A stretch of 43,706 nucleotides of DNA from an uncultured Prevotellaceae bacterium (GTDB lineage Bacteria; Bacteroidota; Bacteroidia; Bacteroidales; Bacteroidaceae), in the NCBI GenBank assembly GCA_947303855.1, contig CAMYZO010000018.1:1-43706 (forward strand). Reading direction: 5' to 3'. The position numbers and the translations under genes are program-made. Below, in pieces: positions 26,670 through 34,822 of the stretch (its first letter is position 1; every line of letters starts with the position of its first letter). The notes under the pieces are model-generated. The model saw only the letters and a list, made by a program, of their open reading frames with translations, made no database searches and was not told where the DNA came from.

Positions 26670-29495
26670 CTATTCGAATCTTAAGATGGCGCTGATGTTT
26701 CCCTTGCCCTTTGCCCAGTGTGGCTGTGCTGATGGACCGTTGAGGTCGGTGGTGTTCACCTTGTTGCGAACGGCGGGAATGACCTTCAGGATGGAGATGC
26801 CTGTCTCAGGCAGCGTGTAGAGGATATGGTCGCGGCCGTCACGCGGGGTGTAGACACCCACATACGCGCCGCCGGGTTCCACACCGAGGGAGCCTTCCTG
26901 TGTGTTGAGCTTCATCCATGAGACACCGGCAAAGTAGCCCTTGAACTCCGGATATTCCCAGGTCTCGCCGGGGATGGGGTCGTTGTAGTCGTTCTGCCAC
27001 AGCCCGTACTGCGGACCCTCCAAGCGGTTCTGCCAGACGCGGTAGGGGCCTTTGCCCACCCACGTCTTCGACTTCACCGTCTGTTCAGGATAGTCAAAGC
27101 AGATGCCCATGAGGTCGACCACGCCGTTGAAGTAGTAGTTGACATTCATCCAGACGCCACCGTCTTGCAGGAAACGGTAGGTAACCGTCTCAATGGTGCC
27201 ATGCCGGTAGCTGGCCACCAGCGTACTGTCTGTCACGGTGAAACCCGCAAAGGCTCCCTGGTCCTTATACTCCGCATAATCCGTCTTTTTCTGGAAGGCC
27301 TCCTTGTCGTCATGATTATAAAAACCGTCCTGCGAACGGTCAGCACGTTTGGCTGCCACGAAGCGCGGGCCGTTGCCGAACGACAGTTTCCTACCATCGA
27401 CGCTGACACCCGCCAGCCGTCCCGTCTGCTTGCTGAAGGTGTACTGGCGCGTGCCGTGCCTAACCGTGAGCAGGTCGCCATTCTCCGTATGCGAGTAGGT
27501 TTGTGAGTGCTCACGCACCGTCTTTGCACATAGGTGGCCCGTCTTCATGACGTGCTGGTTGCTCCAGGTAAAAATCTCCTGACCATGAGGGTCGGTGGCC
27601 TTCAGCTCGATGACCTCGGCATTCGCATCAAACCTCAGACGGCCAGTCTCTCCAGGCGCCACATCAGGTGAAGTCAATCTGCCTTCCCTGACGACTTTAA
27701 CGGCAGTCTCACCATAGGCGGGCATCTCCAGCAGCCTATAGCTGAACTGGCAGTCCTTCAGGTTGGTGAAGTCGTAACAGTTTTTGATGGTGACACCGTC
27801 GTTGTCGAACGAAATCACCTGCACAGGACTCCATACCTCTTTAATGGTATAGAACGAGCCTTCCTTCTCCATGTGAGGCCCCACGATGCCGTCGCTGCCG
27901 AAGTTACCCATGCAGTCGATGATGTTATTCATATCCGTACGCACCACACCCTGATCCATCAGGTCCCAGAGGAAACCGCCGGCACAGCGGGGATTCGACA
28001 TCATCAGTTCCCAGTAGTCTTTCAGACCGGCACCGTGCCCGCCGTCGTAGAGTCCGTGCAGGAACTCCGTGGGCATGAAGATTTCCTTCTGACGCATATA
28101 CTCCGCCGTCTCGCCCCATGAGCGGTAGTGCTTGGTCTCGAAGCCGTTACGGTTGGCCCAGGGGTAGAGTACCACGCGCTGCTGAGGGTCGAACTTGGTG
28201 AAGACAGGCTCCAACTCGTAGTTGAAGCCACCCTCGTTGCCGTTGCTCCAGAAGATGATGCTGGGGTGGTTGACGTCGCGCGTCACCATCTCCTCCACTA
28301 TCTGGGAACCGATGATGGTCTCATGCGGATAATGCCACCCCGGCTGTTCGCACTCTACATAGAGGCCCAGTGAGTCGCAAGCATCCAGAAACTCCGGGTC
28401 AGCAGGATAGTGTGAGAGACGGACGGCATTCATATTCATCGACTTGATGAGCTTCACATCCTCAATGTTCTTGGTCTTTGAGAGTGTGCGGCCCGTCTCA
28501 GGACGGAACGAGTGACGGTTGACGCCCTTCATAATCACGCGCTGGCCGTTGATGAAGAGAGCAGGGGAGGGGTCAGGGGTGGGGCTTAGGCTTATCGTTC
28601 TGAACCCAAAGCGCTGCCTTTCCGTATGCAGCAGCTTTCCTGCCTTGTCCTTCAGCGTAAACACCGCCGTATAGAGATGGGGCTGCTCCGCATTCCACGC
28701 CTTGATGCCCTTGGCATAGAAGTCTACCTTAGCCTGATCGCTGGCAACGGCGGCGGCAGGGCCTGCCGCCACCTTCTTCCCATTAGCGTCGATAATATCG
28801 ACGCAAACGGAACTATGAGGCAGCGCCCTGTTCAGGAAGACATCAGCCATAAAACGGCCGTCGCCCTTGGCATTGACCGCCACCCGCTGTATGTTTTGTG
28901 CAGGTTTCGAAATAACAAAGACCGGCCGCCATAGACCGCCGAAATTCCAGTAGTCGGCTCTGCGTTCTGCCAGGTTCACCTGCGGATTGGTGCTCTCCTT
29001 CAGCACCTCCACCTCCAGGCGGTTCTTTTTCTTACCGAAGAACACGCGGTCTGACACATCGATGGTATGGCGGGTGAAGCCACCCTGATAGGTGCCGTTG
29101 CCAGCCTTGCGCCCGTTTATCTGTACGTGAATCTCAGTGAAAGCTGCCTCAAAGACCAGTTGTATCTGCCGCCCCTGCCATTCAGCAGGGAGGGTAAACT
29201 CCGTCTTGTACAGACCACGTTCGTCGGCAATACCCTCGGGCGTGGCCTTGCCATAGAACCGCATGCCATACTGATAGGTGCCGAAGCCCTGCAGTTCCCA
29301 GCATGAGGGCACGCCAATCTTCGTCCACTTGCCACTATTGCGGCCGTCCGTACACATGAAGTCCCATTCTACCATATCGTCGCAGCCCGTACCGCTCAGA
29401 TACTGGCGATGCGTCTCGCTGTCCTGCGCCCACGTCCCCAGTGTAAAGACCGCAGCCAGGCCGAAAGTCATTATTCTTTTTTTCATCTTCTTCAC
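26670..29495 (-). CDS. GH2-family beta-galactosidase-like glycoside hydrolase
   Basis: A retaining glycosidase, probably periplasmic. The 941 residues carry a signal peptide (about 1-23), the sugar-binding domain with VPSCWELQGFGTYQYG, an immunoglobulin-like domain, and a TIM barrel. The barrel has GVNRHSFRPETGRT, the acid/base Glu421 in FWSNGNEGGFN, and the probable nucleophile Glu477 in FMPTEFLHG. The C-terminal part resembles the small-chain domain of LacZ (WVGKGPYRVWQNRL, GPQYGLWQN). GH2 also includes glucuronidases and mannosidases; the LacZ-like ending favours beta-galactosidase. A C-rich insert encodes SPTPDPSPA at about 304-312 (see repeat). It is the first gene of the operon; the 114-bp divergent gap upstream must hold promoters for both directions, but I saw no consensus match. 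Confidence 0.9.
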   Translation of the reverse strand: MKKMKKRIMTFGLAAVFTLGTWAQDSETHRQYLSGTGCDDMVEWDFMCTDGRNSGKWTKIGVPSCWELQGFGTYQYGMRFYGKATPEGIADERGLYKTEFTLPAEWQGRQIQLVFEAAFTEIHVQINGRKAGNGTYQGGFTRHTIDVSDRVFFGKKKNRLEVEVLKESTNPQVNLAERRADYWNFGGLWRPVFVISKPAQNIQRVAVNAKGDGRFMADVFLNRALPHSSVCVDIIDANGKKVAAGPAAAVASDQAKVDFYAKGIKAWNAEQPHLYTAVFTLKDKAGKLLHTERQRFGFRTISLSPTPDPSPALFINGQRVIMKGVNRHSFRPETGRTLSKTKNIEDVKLIKSMNMNAVRLSHYPADPEFLDACDSLGLYVECEQPGWHYPHETIIGSQIVEEMVTRDVNHPSIIFWSNGNEGGFNYELEPVFTKFDPQQRVVLYPWANRNGFETKHYRSWGETAEYMRQKEIFMPTEFLHGLYDGGHGAGLKDYWELMMSNPRCAGGFLWDLMDQGVVRTDMNNIIDCMGNFGSDGIVGPHMEKEGSFYTIKEVWSPVQVISFDNDGVTIKNCYDFTNLKDCQFSYRLLEMPAYGETAVKVVREGRLTSPDVAPGETGRLRFDANAEVIELKATDPHGQEIFTWSNQHVMKTGHLCAKTVREHSQTYSHTENGDLLTVRHGTRQYTFSKQTGRLAGVSVDGRKLSFGNGPRFVAAKRADRSQDGFYNHDDKEAFQKKTDYAEYKDQGAFAGFTVTDSTLVASYRHGTIETVTYRFLQDGGVWMNVNYYFNGVVDLMGICFDYPEQTVKSKTWVGKGPYRVWQNRLEGPQYGLWQNDYNDPIPGETWEYPEFKGYFAGVSWMKLNTQEGSLGVEPGGAYVGVYTPRDGRDHILYTLPETGISILKVIPAVRNKVNTTDLNGPSAQPHWAKGKGNISAILRFE
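28562..28588 (-). repeat. C-rich low-complexity block encoding PTPDPSP inside the GH2 gene
   Basis: On the coding strand the block reads as CCCCACCCC, TGA, CCCCTCCCC and is translated as PTPDPSP. It lies just before the ALFINGQRVIMKGVNRH segment, where related enzymes usually have a short beta-hairpin. Blocks of this composition recur between and within genes in Bacteroidetes, so this may be a partial copy of a dispersed repeat kept in frame. Confidence 0.45.
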
Positions 29496-29609
29496 CTTAT
29501 TATTTATTATACTGACGTTACCATGGCTTTTTTGTACCCCTCCGGCTTGTTACAAATCAGCATGCCCTGCGTCATATTGTAAAAAACAAATCAAAAAAAC
29601 AGCAAGCAG

Positions 29610-30545
29610 ATGATCAAGAACACCCCCCTCTGTGGCATCATTCCGCCACTCGTTACCCCGTTGAAAAATAATGAGACCCTCGATATTGAGAGTCTTGAGC
29701 GTTTGATAGAGCACCTTATTGCCGGCGGTGTCCACGGTCTGTTTATCCTCGGCACCACAGGCGAGGAGCAGAGTCTGAGCTATGATGTGCGCAAGCAGAT
29801 GATCAAGGAGTCGTGCCGCATCAACGGCGGACGTCTGCCGCTGCTGGCCTGCATCACCGACACCAGCATCGTGGAGAGCATCCGGCTGGCTCATGTAGCT
29901 GCCGACTGCGGTGCCGACGGTGTGGTGAGTGCCCCACCCTATTATTTCGCTACCGGACAGCCGGAGCTGGCACAGTTCTACGAGGAACTGGTGCCGCAGC
30001 TGCCCCTGCCCGTGTTCCTTTATAATATGCCGTCGCATGTGAAGGTCAGCTTTGCCCCCGACACCGTGCGCCGCATCGCCCAGAATCCGCAGGTCATCGG
30101 TTTCAAGGACTCCTCGGCCAATGCCGTCTATTTCCAGTCGGTGATGTACAAGATGCAGGAGCGTCAGGACTTTGCCATGCTCGTAGGTCCTGAGGAGATT
30201 ACTGGCGAGTGTGTGCTGCTGGGTGCCCACGGCGGTATCAACGGCGGTGCCAACATGTTCCCAGAGCTTTATGTGGCCATGTACGACGCGGCCCGTAGCG
30301 GCGACCTGCAGCGTGTGCGCCACCTACAGCAGTTCATCATGCAGATCAGCACCACCGTCTATACCGTAGGCAAGCACGGCTCCAGCTATCTGAAGGGACT
30401 GAAATGTGCCCTCTCGCTGCTGGGCATCATCAACGACGACTTCGTGGCCTCGCCTTTTTATAAGTTCGACGCTCCTGAGCGTGAGAAGATACGTCAGGCC
30501 CTCGCCGCATTACCCATCAACAACGGCAAGCTATGCATACCATAG
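29610..30545 (+). CDS. DapA/NanA-superfamily aldolase (catabolic type)
   Basis: A Schiff-base class I aldolase or lyase of 311 residues. Visible hallmarks are GTTGEEQSL (48-56), SAPPYYF (107-113), the active-site tyrosine in YNMPSH (Tyr138) and the Schiff-base lysine in GFKDSS (Lys166). True dihydrodipicolinate synthases have an arginine after YNxPS (YNVPSR) that binds aspartate semialdehyde; here it is histidine (143), which argues against a lysine-biosynthesis role. With the GH106/GH2/esterase operon diverging from it and a symporter overlapping its end, a catabolic lyase acting on a keto-deoxy acid or sialic acid is more likely. Substrate is not resolved. Confidence 0.88.
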   Translation: MIKNTPLCGIIPPLVTPLKNNETLDIESLERLIEHLIAGGVHGLFILGTTGEEQSLSYDVRKQMIKESCRINGGRLPLLACITDTSIVESIRLAHVAADCGADGVVSAPPYYFATGQPELAQFYEELVPQLPLPVFLYNMPSHVKVSFAPDTVRRIAQNPQVIGFKDSSANAVYFQSVMYKMQERQDFAMLVGPEEITGECVLLGAHGGINGGANMFPELYVAMYDAARSGDLQRVRHLQQFIMQISTTVYTVGKHGSSYLKGLKCALSLLGIINDDFVASPFYKFDAPEREKIRQALAALPINNGKLCIP

Positions 30546-31996
30546 ATCTCATCGTCTTCCTGGTGTTCACCCTCGGCGTGGTGGTGTTCGGCTGCTCGTT
30601 CTTCCGCAAGGGCAGCACCGCTGATGAGTTCACGTCGGCAGGCCATTCCATTCCCGGCTGGGTGGTGGGCATGTCCATCTTCGCCACCTACGTGTCGAGC
30701 ATCAGCTACATCGGCTATCCGGGTAAGGCCTTCGCCGCCGACTGGAACGCCTTCGTGTTCTCGCTCTCCATACCCATCGCCAGTTTTTTCGCCGCCCGCT
30801 ACTTCGTACCCTTCTACCGCAAGAGCGGTTCGGTGTCGGCTTATACCTTTCTTGAAGAGAAGTTCGGCGCCTGGGCACGCCTCTATGCCTCGGCCTGTTA
30901 CCTGCTGACGCAGATAGCCCGCATGGGGTCCATACTCTATCTGCTGGCCGTACCCATGTATATCCTCATGGGGTGGGACATCCACGCCGTCATCATCCTC
31001 ACCTCCATCGGCATCATCATCTACTCGATGCTCGGCGGACTGAAAGCTGTCATCTGGGCCGATGCCATCCAGGGCATCATCCTCATCGGCGGTGCCGTGC
31101 TCTGCCTGTGCCTGCTGCTTTGCCGCATGCCTGAAGGTCCGATGCAGGCCTTCGACCTTGCCGTCAACGCCCCGGCGGGCAACAAGTTTTCATTGGGTGA
31201 GTTCTCACTCGACCTGACGACGTCCACCTTCTGGGTCTGTCTCATCTATGGCATCTTCATCAATCTGCAGAACTACGGCATAGACCAGAACTACGTGCAG
31301 CGCTACCATGCCGCCAAAACCGACGCCGACGCCCGTTTCTCAGCCCTTTTCGGCGGCTATCTCTTTATTCCCGTCTCGGCCCTGTTCTTCCTGATAGGCA
31401 CCGTGCTCTACAGTTACTACACGGCCAATCCCCAGCTGCTGCCTGCTGAGATTCAGGCCAAGCCCGACTACGTCTTTCCCTATTTCATCGTCTCAGAACT
31501 GCCCACCGGCGTGCGTGGCCTGCTGATTGCCAGCATCTTTGCCGCCGGCATGAGCACGGTGTCAACGAGTGTCACCAGTGCTGCCACCATCGTACTGACC
31601 GACTACTTCAAGCCGTTCTTCAAGGGTATGACAGACCGCCATCACTTAGCGGTATTACGCTTCTCGTCGGCAATCGTCGGTGTGCTGGGCATCGTCGTCG
31701 CCATCGCCATGCTGAGTGTCGAGAGCATCATCGATGCGTGGTGGAAGCTGTCGAGCATCTTCTCAGGCGGCATGCTGGGACTCTTCCTCTTAGGCTGCAT
31801 CCCGCAGACCATCAACCGTGCGGCAGCCCTCATAGGCTGTCTCTGCGGCGTGGCTGTCATTGCCTGGATTTCGCTTGCCGGTCTTTGGAACCTGCCGGGA
31901 CTCCATCTGCACGAGTATCTTGCTATTGTCCTCGGCACCTCCACCATCTTCCTCATCGGCTTCCTCGCCACCCTCGCCGTTAAAACAAAGCGTTAA
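30533..31996 (+). CDS. Sodium:solute symporter (SSS family)
   Basis: Inner-membrane sodium-coupled importer, probably for the sugar or sugar acid handled by the adjacent aldolase. The 487 residues contain about thirteen hydrophobic helices. SSS features include the FTSAGHSIPGWVVGMSIFATYVSSIS-type opening, GGLKAVIWADAIQ in the middle, and FAAGMSTVSTSVTSAATIVLTDY (in part), the sodium-site helix region. The start overlaps the aldolase gene by 13 bp, so the two are translationally coupled. Its stop codon overlaps that of the convergent U32 gene by 4 bp. No terminator hairpin fits between them. Confidence 0.9.
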   Translation: MHTIDLIVFLVFTLGVVVFGCSFFRKGSTADEFTSAGHSIPGWVVGMSIFATYVSSISYIGYPGKAFAADWNAFVFSLSIPIASFFAARYFVPFYRKSGSVSAYTFLEEKFGAWARLYASACYLLTQIARMGSILYLLAVPMYILMGWDIHAVIILTSIGIIIYSMLGGLKAVIWADAIQGIILIGGAVLCLCLLLCRMPEGPMQAFDLAVNAPAGNKFSLGEFSLDLTTSTFWVCLIYGIFINLQNYGIDQNYVQRYHAAKTDADARFSALFGGYLFIPVSALFFLIGTVLYSYYTANPQLLPAEIQAKPDYVFPYFIVSELPTGVRGLLIASIFAAGMSTVSTSVTSAATIVLTDYFKPFFKGMTDRHHLAVLRFSSAIVGVLGIVVAIAMLSVESIIDAWWKLSSIFSGGMLGLFLLGCIPQTINRAAALIGCLCGVAVIAWISLAGLWNLPGLHLHEYLAIVLGTSTIFLIGFLATLAVKTKR

Positions 31997-33885
31997 CGAC
32001 AGACTTTCATCTGACAGTTACGGCAGTCGAACTCCAAACGGAAGCGGCGGCCGTCGCCAAGACGGAGATAGAGGGGTTCGTGCCATGTGGGACGGCGCCC
32101 GCCGTGACGGACGCAGTAGCCGAGGGTGTAGCGCAGACAGTGGCGGCACTGCATGAGGACGGCATCTGGTACGGGGTGGAGTTCGTAGGCCGTAGGCTCC
32201 CCTACCCCATAGAATCGCGCGGAAACGTGGTTGGCGATGTTGAGGAGGTAGGGGTGTGTTTCGAGGTGCGAGGTACAAGGTGCGAGGTGCGAGATATGAT
32301 TTGCTGCAGAACTGCCTACAGAACTTGGAACAGAGTATTCTCGTACCTCGTACCTCGCATCTCGTACCTCGAATCTTGTACCTCGTACCTCGTTTTTAGT
32401 TTCCTCGAGCTTCTCCACCAACAGCCGACGGAGGTCAGATAGTTGGCTGCTGGGGATGAAGAAATTGAAGTCGGCGGGCAGGTCTACCTGGCTGCACTCA
32501 AAGGGGGTGTTGCCTAACTTCGTCAGCTGGCGCATGATATTTTCCTGCTGCGGCTTCTCGGCCACCTGATGCGCAATGGGCAGGCTGACGGTGACATCGC
32601 CGGAGGTGAGGGCGAAGCCGTCGGCCGTGGGGCGCAGGGCCATGGTGATGGGGAGCTTGCGCTGGGCGCTGGGCTTGCTGAGCAGGCGGTCGAAGGCCTG
32701 GTCGCTGTTGCGATAGAGGCGCGTGCCGGGACGGATGCCCTCGGGCATGCGCTGGGGGAAGAGGCGGTTGCCCTCTACCCTGTTCACGCGGAAGCCCTGG
32801 AGCTGCCGGTCGCGCCCCAGGAAGCACAGACCGTCGCCATTGCTGAAGCTGGCCGTTCCTGCGACGTTGAAACTGTCGCGCCGCTGTTCCTTGACGGTAC
32901 CCACAAACTCGCCCATGGCCTTCGGTGTGTCAAAGGAGGCGATGTCGGGGCGTCTGCCGGTGGCAAAATAATCGGTATAGCCACGGTTGAAGGTCTTGGC
33001 CAGATTAGGGGTGAAGGTATAGGTGATACGGCCCCTCGACGCCCGGCAATAGCGGTCGGGGTGCTGACGGACTATCTGGTTGAGCCGCTCGCTATAGGCC
33101 GCCGTCACGTTCTTGACGTAGGCAACATCCTTGAGGCGGCCCTCAATCTTGAAGGAGGTAGCACCGGCATCGGCCAGTGCCTCGAGGTGGTCAATGCGGC
33201 ACAGGTCTTTCAGCGACAGCAGATGGCGGTCGTGCTCAATGACGGTGCCGTCGCTGTCGACAAGGTCGAACTGCATGCGGCAGACCTGGGCACACTCGCC
33301 ACGGTTGGCGCTGCGCCCGAAGCAGTACTGCGAGGCATAGCACTGGCCGCTGTAGCTGACGCAAAGGGCGCCGTGGACGAACACCTCAAGCTCGACACCG
33401 GGCACGGCCTCGTGGATGGCACGTATCTCGTCGATGGAGAGCTCGCGGGCCAGCACCACGCGGCTGAAGCCCTGCTCGCTCAGCCATCGCACCTTTTCAG
33501 GCGTACGGTTGTCAGTCTGAGTAGAGGCGTGAAGGGAGATTTTTCGAGGAGTTAGGAACGAGTGTTGAGGATTGAGATATGAGACTATTGCCATGTCCTG
33601 CACCAAGACTGCATCGACACCCGCCTGCTGCAGTTCATCAAGCAGCCTACGCGTATCATCAAGTTCATCGTCGTAGATGATGGTATTGACCGTGACATAA
33701 ACCTTCGCCTCATACTGGTGGGCATAGGCACAGAGCTGCGCTATGTCGGCCACGCTGTTGCCGGCCGCTGCCCGTGCGCCAAAGCGCTGTGCTCCGATAT
33801 AGACGGCATCGGCGCCGTGGTCGATGGCAGCCATGCCGCACTCCAGATTCTTGGCCGGTGCCAGCAGTTCCAGTGGTCTTATCAC
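31993..33885 (-). CDS. U32-family protein (RlhA/TrhP-like RNA hydroxylation factor or collagenase-like)
   Basis: U32 proteins were first named peptidases; characterised bacterial members (RlhA, TrhP) are needed for hydroxylation of ribosomal or transfer RNA. The N-terminal domain (1-290) has ELLAPAKNLECGMAAIDHGADAVYIG (in part), EVFVHGALCVSYSG and SFKIEGRLKD. It carries a cysteine cluster at 175, 182, 188, 198 and 202. A DUF3656-like region follows (about 325-490). The C-terminus has more cysteines (580, 583, 591, 621, 624, 629). The 630-residue length is closer to RlhA than to TrhP. Residues about 498-543 are an insertion encoded by heptamer repeats. The gene follows metA by 2 bp. Confidence 0.85.
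   Translation of the reverse strand: MIRPLELLAPAKNLECGMAAIDHGADAVYIGAQRFGARAAAGNSVADIAQLCAYAHQYEAKVYVTVNTIIYDDELDDTRRLLDELQQAGVDAVLVQDMAIVSYLNPQHSFLTPRKISLHASTQTDNRTPEKVRWLSEQGFSRVVLARELSIDEIRAIHEAVPGVELEVFVHGALCVSYSGQCYASQYCFGRSANRGECAQVCRMQFDLVDSDGTVIEHDRHLLSLKDLCRIDHLEALADAGATSFKIEGRLKDVAYVKNVTAAYSERLNQIVRQHPDRYCRASRGRITYTFTPNLAKTFNRGYTDYFATGRRPDIASFDTPKAMGEFVGTVKEQRRDSFNVAGTASFSNGDGLCFLGRDRQLQGFRVNRVEGNRLFPQRMPEGIRPGTRLYRNSDQAFDRLLSKPSAQRKLPITMALRPTADGFALTSGDVTVSLPIAHQVAEKPQQENIMRQLTKLGNTPFECSQVDLPADFNFFIPSSQLSDLRRLLVEKLEETKNEVRGTRFEVRDARYEVREYSVPSSVGSSAANHISHLAPCTSHLETHPYLLNIANHVSARFYGVGEPTAYELHPVPDAVLMQCRHCLRYTLGYCVRHGGRRPTWHEPLYLRLGDGRRFRLEFDCRNCQMKVCR
32261..32393 (-). repeat. Fold-back pair of heptamer arrays translated in frame inside the U32 gene
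   Basis: On the coding strand eight 7-bp units follow one another at about 32338-32393 (ACGAGGT, ACGAGGT, ACAAGAT, TCGAGGT, ACGAGAT, GCGAGGT, ACGAGGT, ACGAGAA). At 32261-32295 the same family appears on the opposite strand (TCGAGGT, GCGAGGT, ACAAGGT, GCGAGGT, GCGAGAT). The two arrays form an inverted pair around a core of about 40 bp. Translation gives seven-residue periodic peptides (NEVRGTRFEVRDARYEVRE and SHLAPCTSHLE). The reading frame is kept, so the protein gains about 45 low-complexity residues. Confidence 0.85.
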
Positions 33886-33887
33886 GC

Positions 33888-34805
33888 TTATTGAATGTCG
33901 TTAATATTATAAGGTGTCTCCTGATAGACGTAGTAGTTAATCCAGTTCGAGTAGAACAGGTTGGCATGCGCCCGCCATGTCACCATCGGCCCTTCATTGG
34001 GGTTGTTGTGACGGTAATAGTTGCGGGGCATCTCCACGTCCTTACGGATGTCCTTGTCGCGGCGGTACTCCTTGTCGAGCGTGTCGGGGGCATACTCCAG
34101 ATGGCCGGTGATGAAGAATTCGCGGCCGTTACGCGCCATGATGACACTGACACCACTCTGCTCGCCCTCGGCTATGAGCTGCAGGTCGGGATTGGCCAGT
34201 ATGTCTTCCCGATGCAACTCCGTATGACGGCTGTGCGGCATCTGAAACACATCGTCAAAGCCTCTGAAGATAGGTAGCCGTGGATTGATCAGTGTCTGCG
34301 GAAAGATGCCGAACATCTTCTTGGGAAGCGGGTATTTGGGGACGTTATAGTGATAATAGAGTCCGGCCTGTGCTGCCCAGCATATATATAAGGTACTGGT
34401 GACGTGGGTGCGTGCCCAGGCAAAGATTTTGGTTATCTCAGGCCAGTAGCCCACATCCTCGTATTCAAGCTGCTCGACGGGGGCGCCGGTGATGATCATG
34501 CCGTCGAACTTCTCGTCGCGCATCTCGTCGAAGTCGCGGTAGAACATCATCATGTGCTCAATGGGCGTATTCTTGGGGGTATGGCTCTGCAGCTTCATGA
34601 AGTTGATGTCGAGCTGCAGCGGCGTGTTGGAGAGCAGCCTGATGAGGTCGGTCTCCGTGGTAATCTTCAGGGGCATGAGGTTGAGGATGACGATACGCAG
34701 CGGACGTATATCCTGAGCATGGGCCCGTGCGTCGCCCATGACAAATATGTTCTCCTGCTTCAGCAGGTCGATGGCCGGCAAGCGGTCAGGCAGTCTTAAT
34801 GGCAT
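33888..34805 (-). CDS. metA: Homoserine O-acyltransferase MetA (acetyl-CoA type predicted)
   Basis: Activates homoserine for methionine synthesis in the cytoplasm. The ATG at 34805 gives 305 residues that line up with E. coli MetA from its first residue (MPLRLPDRLPAIDLL); an upstream ATG at 34844 would add 13 unlike residues and overlap the phosphatase gene. Key residues are visible: the nucleophile Cys142 in YICWAAQAG and the His/Glu pair in FITGHLEYA. Position 111, in TGAPVEQLEY, is glutamate where E. coli has glycine; that exchange is known to switch MetA from succinyl-CoA to acetyl-CoA. The gene lies 17 bp after the phosphatase gene and 2 bp before the U32 gene; this gap is too short for a SAM riboswitch. 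Confidence 0.95.
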   Translation of the reverse strand: MPLRLPDRLPAIDLLKQENIFVMGDARAHAQDIRPLRIVILNLMPLKITTETDLIRLLSNTPLQLDINFMKLQSHTPKNTPIEHMMMFYRDFDEMRDEKFDGMIITGAPVEQLEYEDVGYWPEITKIFAWARTHVTSTLYICWAAQAGLYYHYNVPKYPLPKKMFGIFPQTLINPRLPIFRGFDDVFQMPHSRHTELHREDILANPDLQLIAEGEQSGVSVIMARNGREFFITGHLEYAPDTLDKEYRRDKDIRKDVEMPRNYYRHNNPNEGPMVTWRAHANLFYSNWINYYVYQETPYNINDIQ

Positions 34806-34822
34806 GACTTGATTTTCTTTCG

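Noticed and set aside
29496..29609. Consensus promoters in the divergent GH2/aldolase gap
   Set aside because: TTTG-like pieces occur on both strands, but none is followed at the right spacing by TAnnTTTG, so no site is called although promoters must exist here.
29610..30545. Annotation as dapA (dihydrodipicolinate synthase)
   Set aside because: The arginine that binds aspartate semialdehyde after YNxPS is histidine here, and the neighbours are catabolic genes.
34806..34822. SAM riboswitch upstream of metA
   Set aside because: Only 17 bases separate metA from the phosphatase gene, too short for any known SAM-binding RNA.
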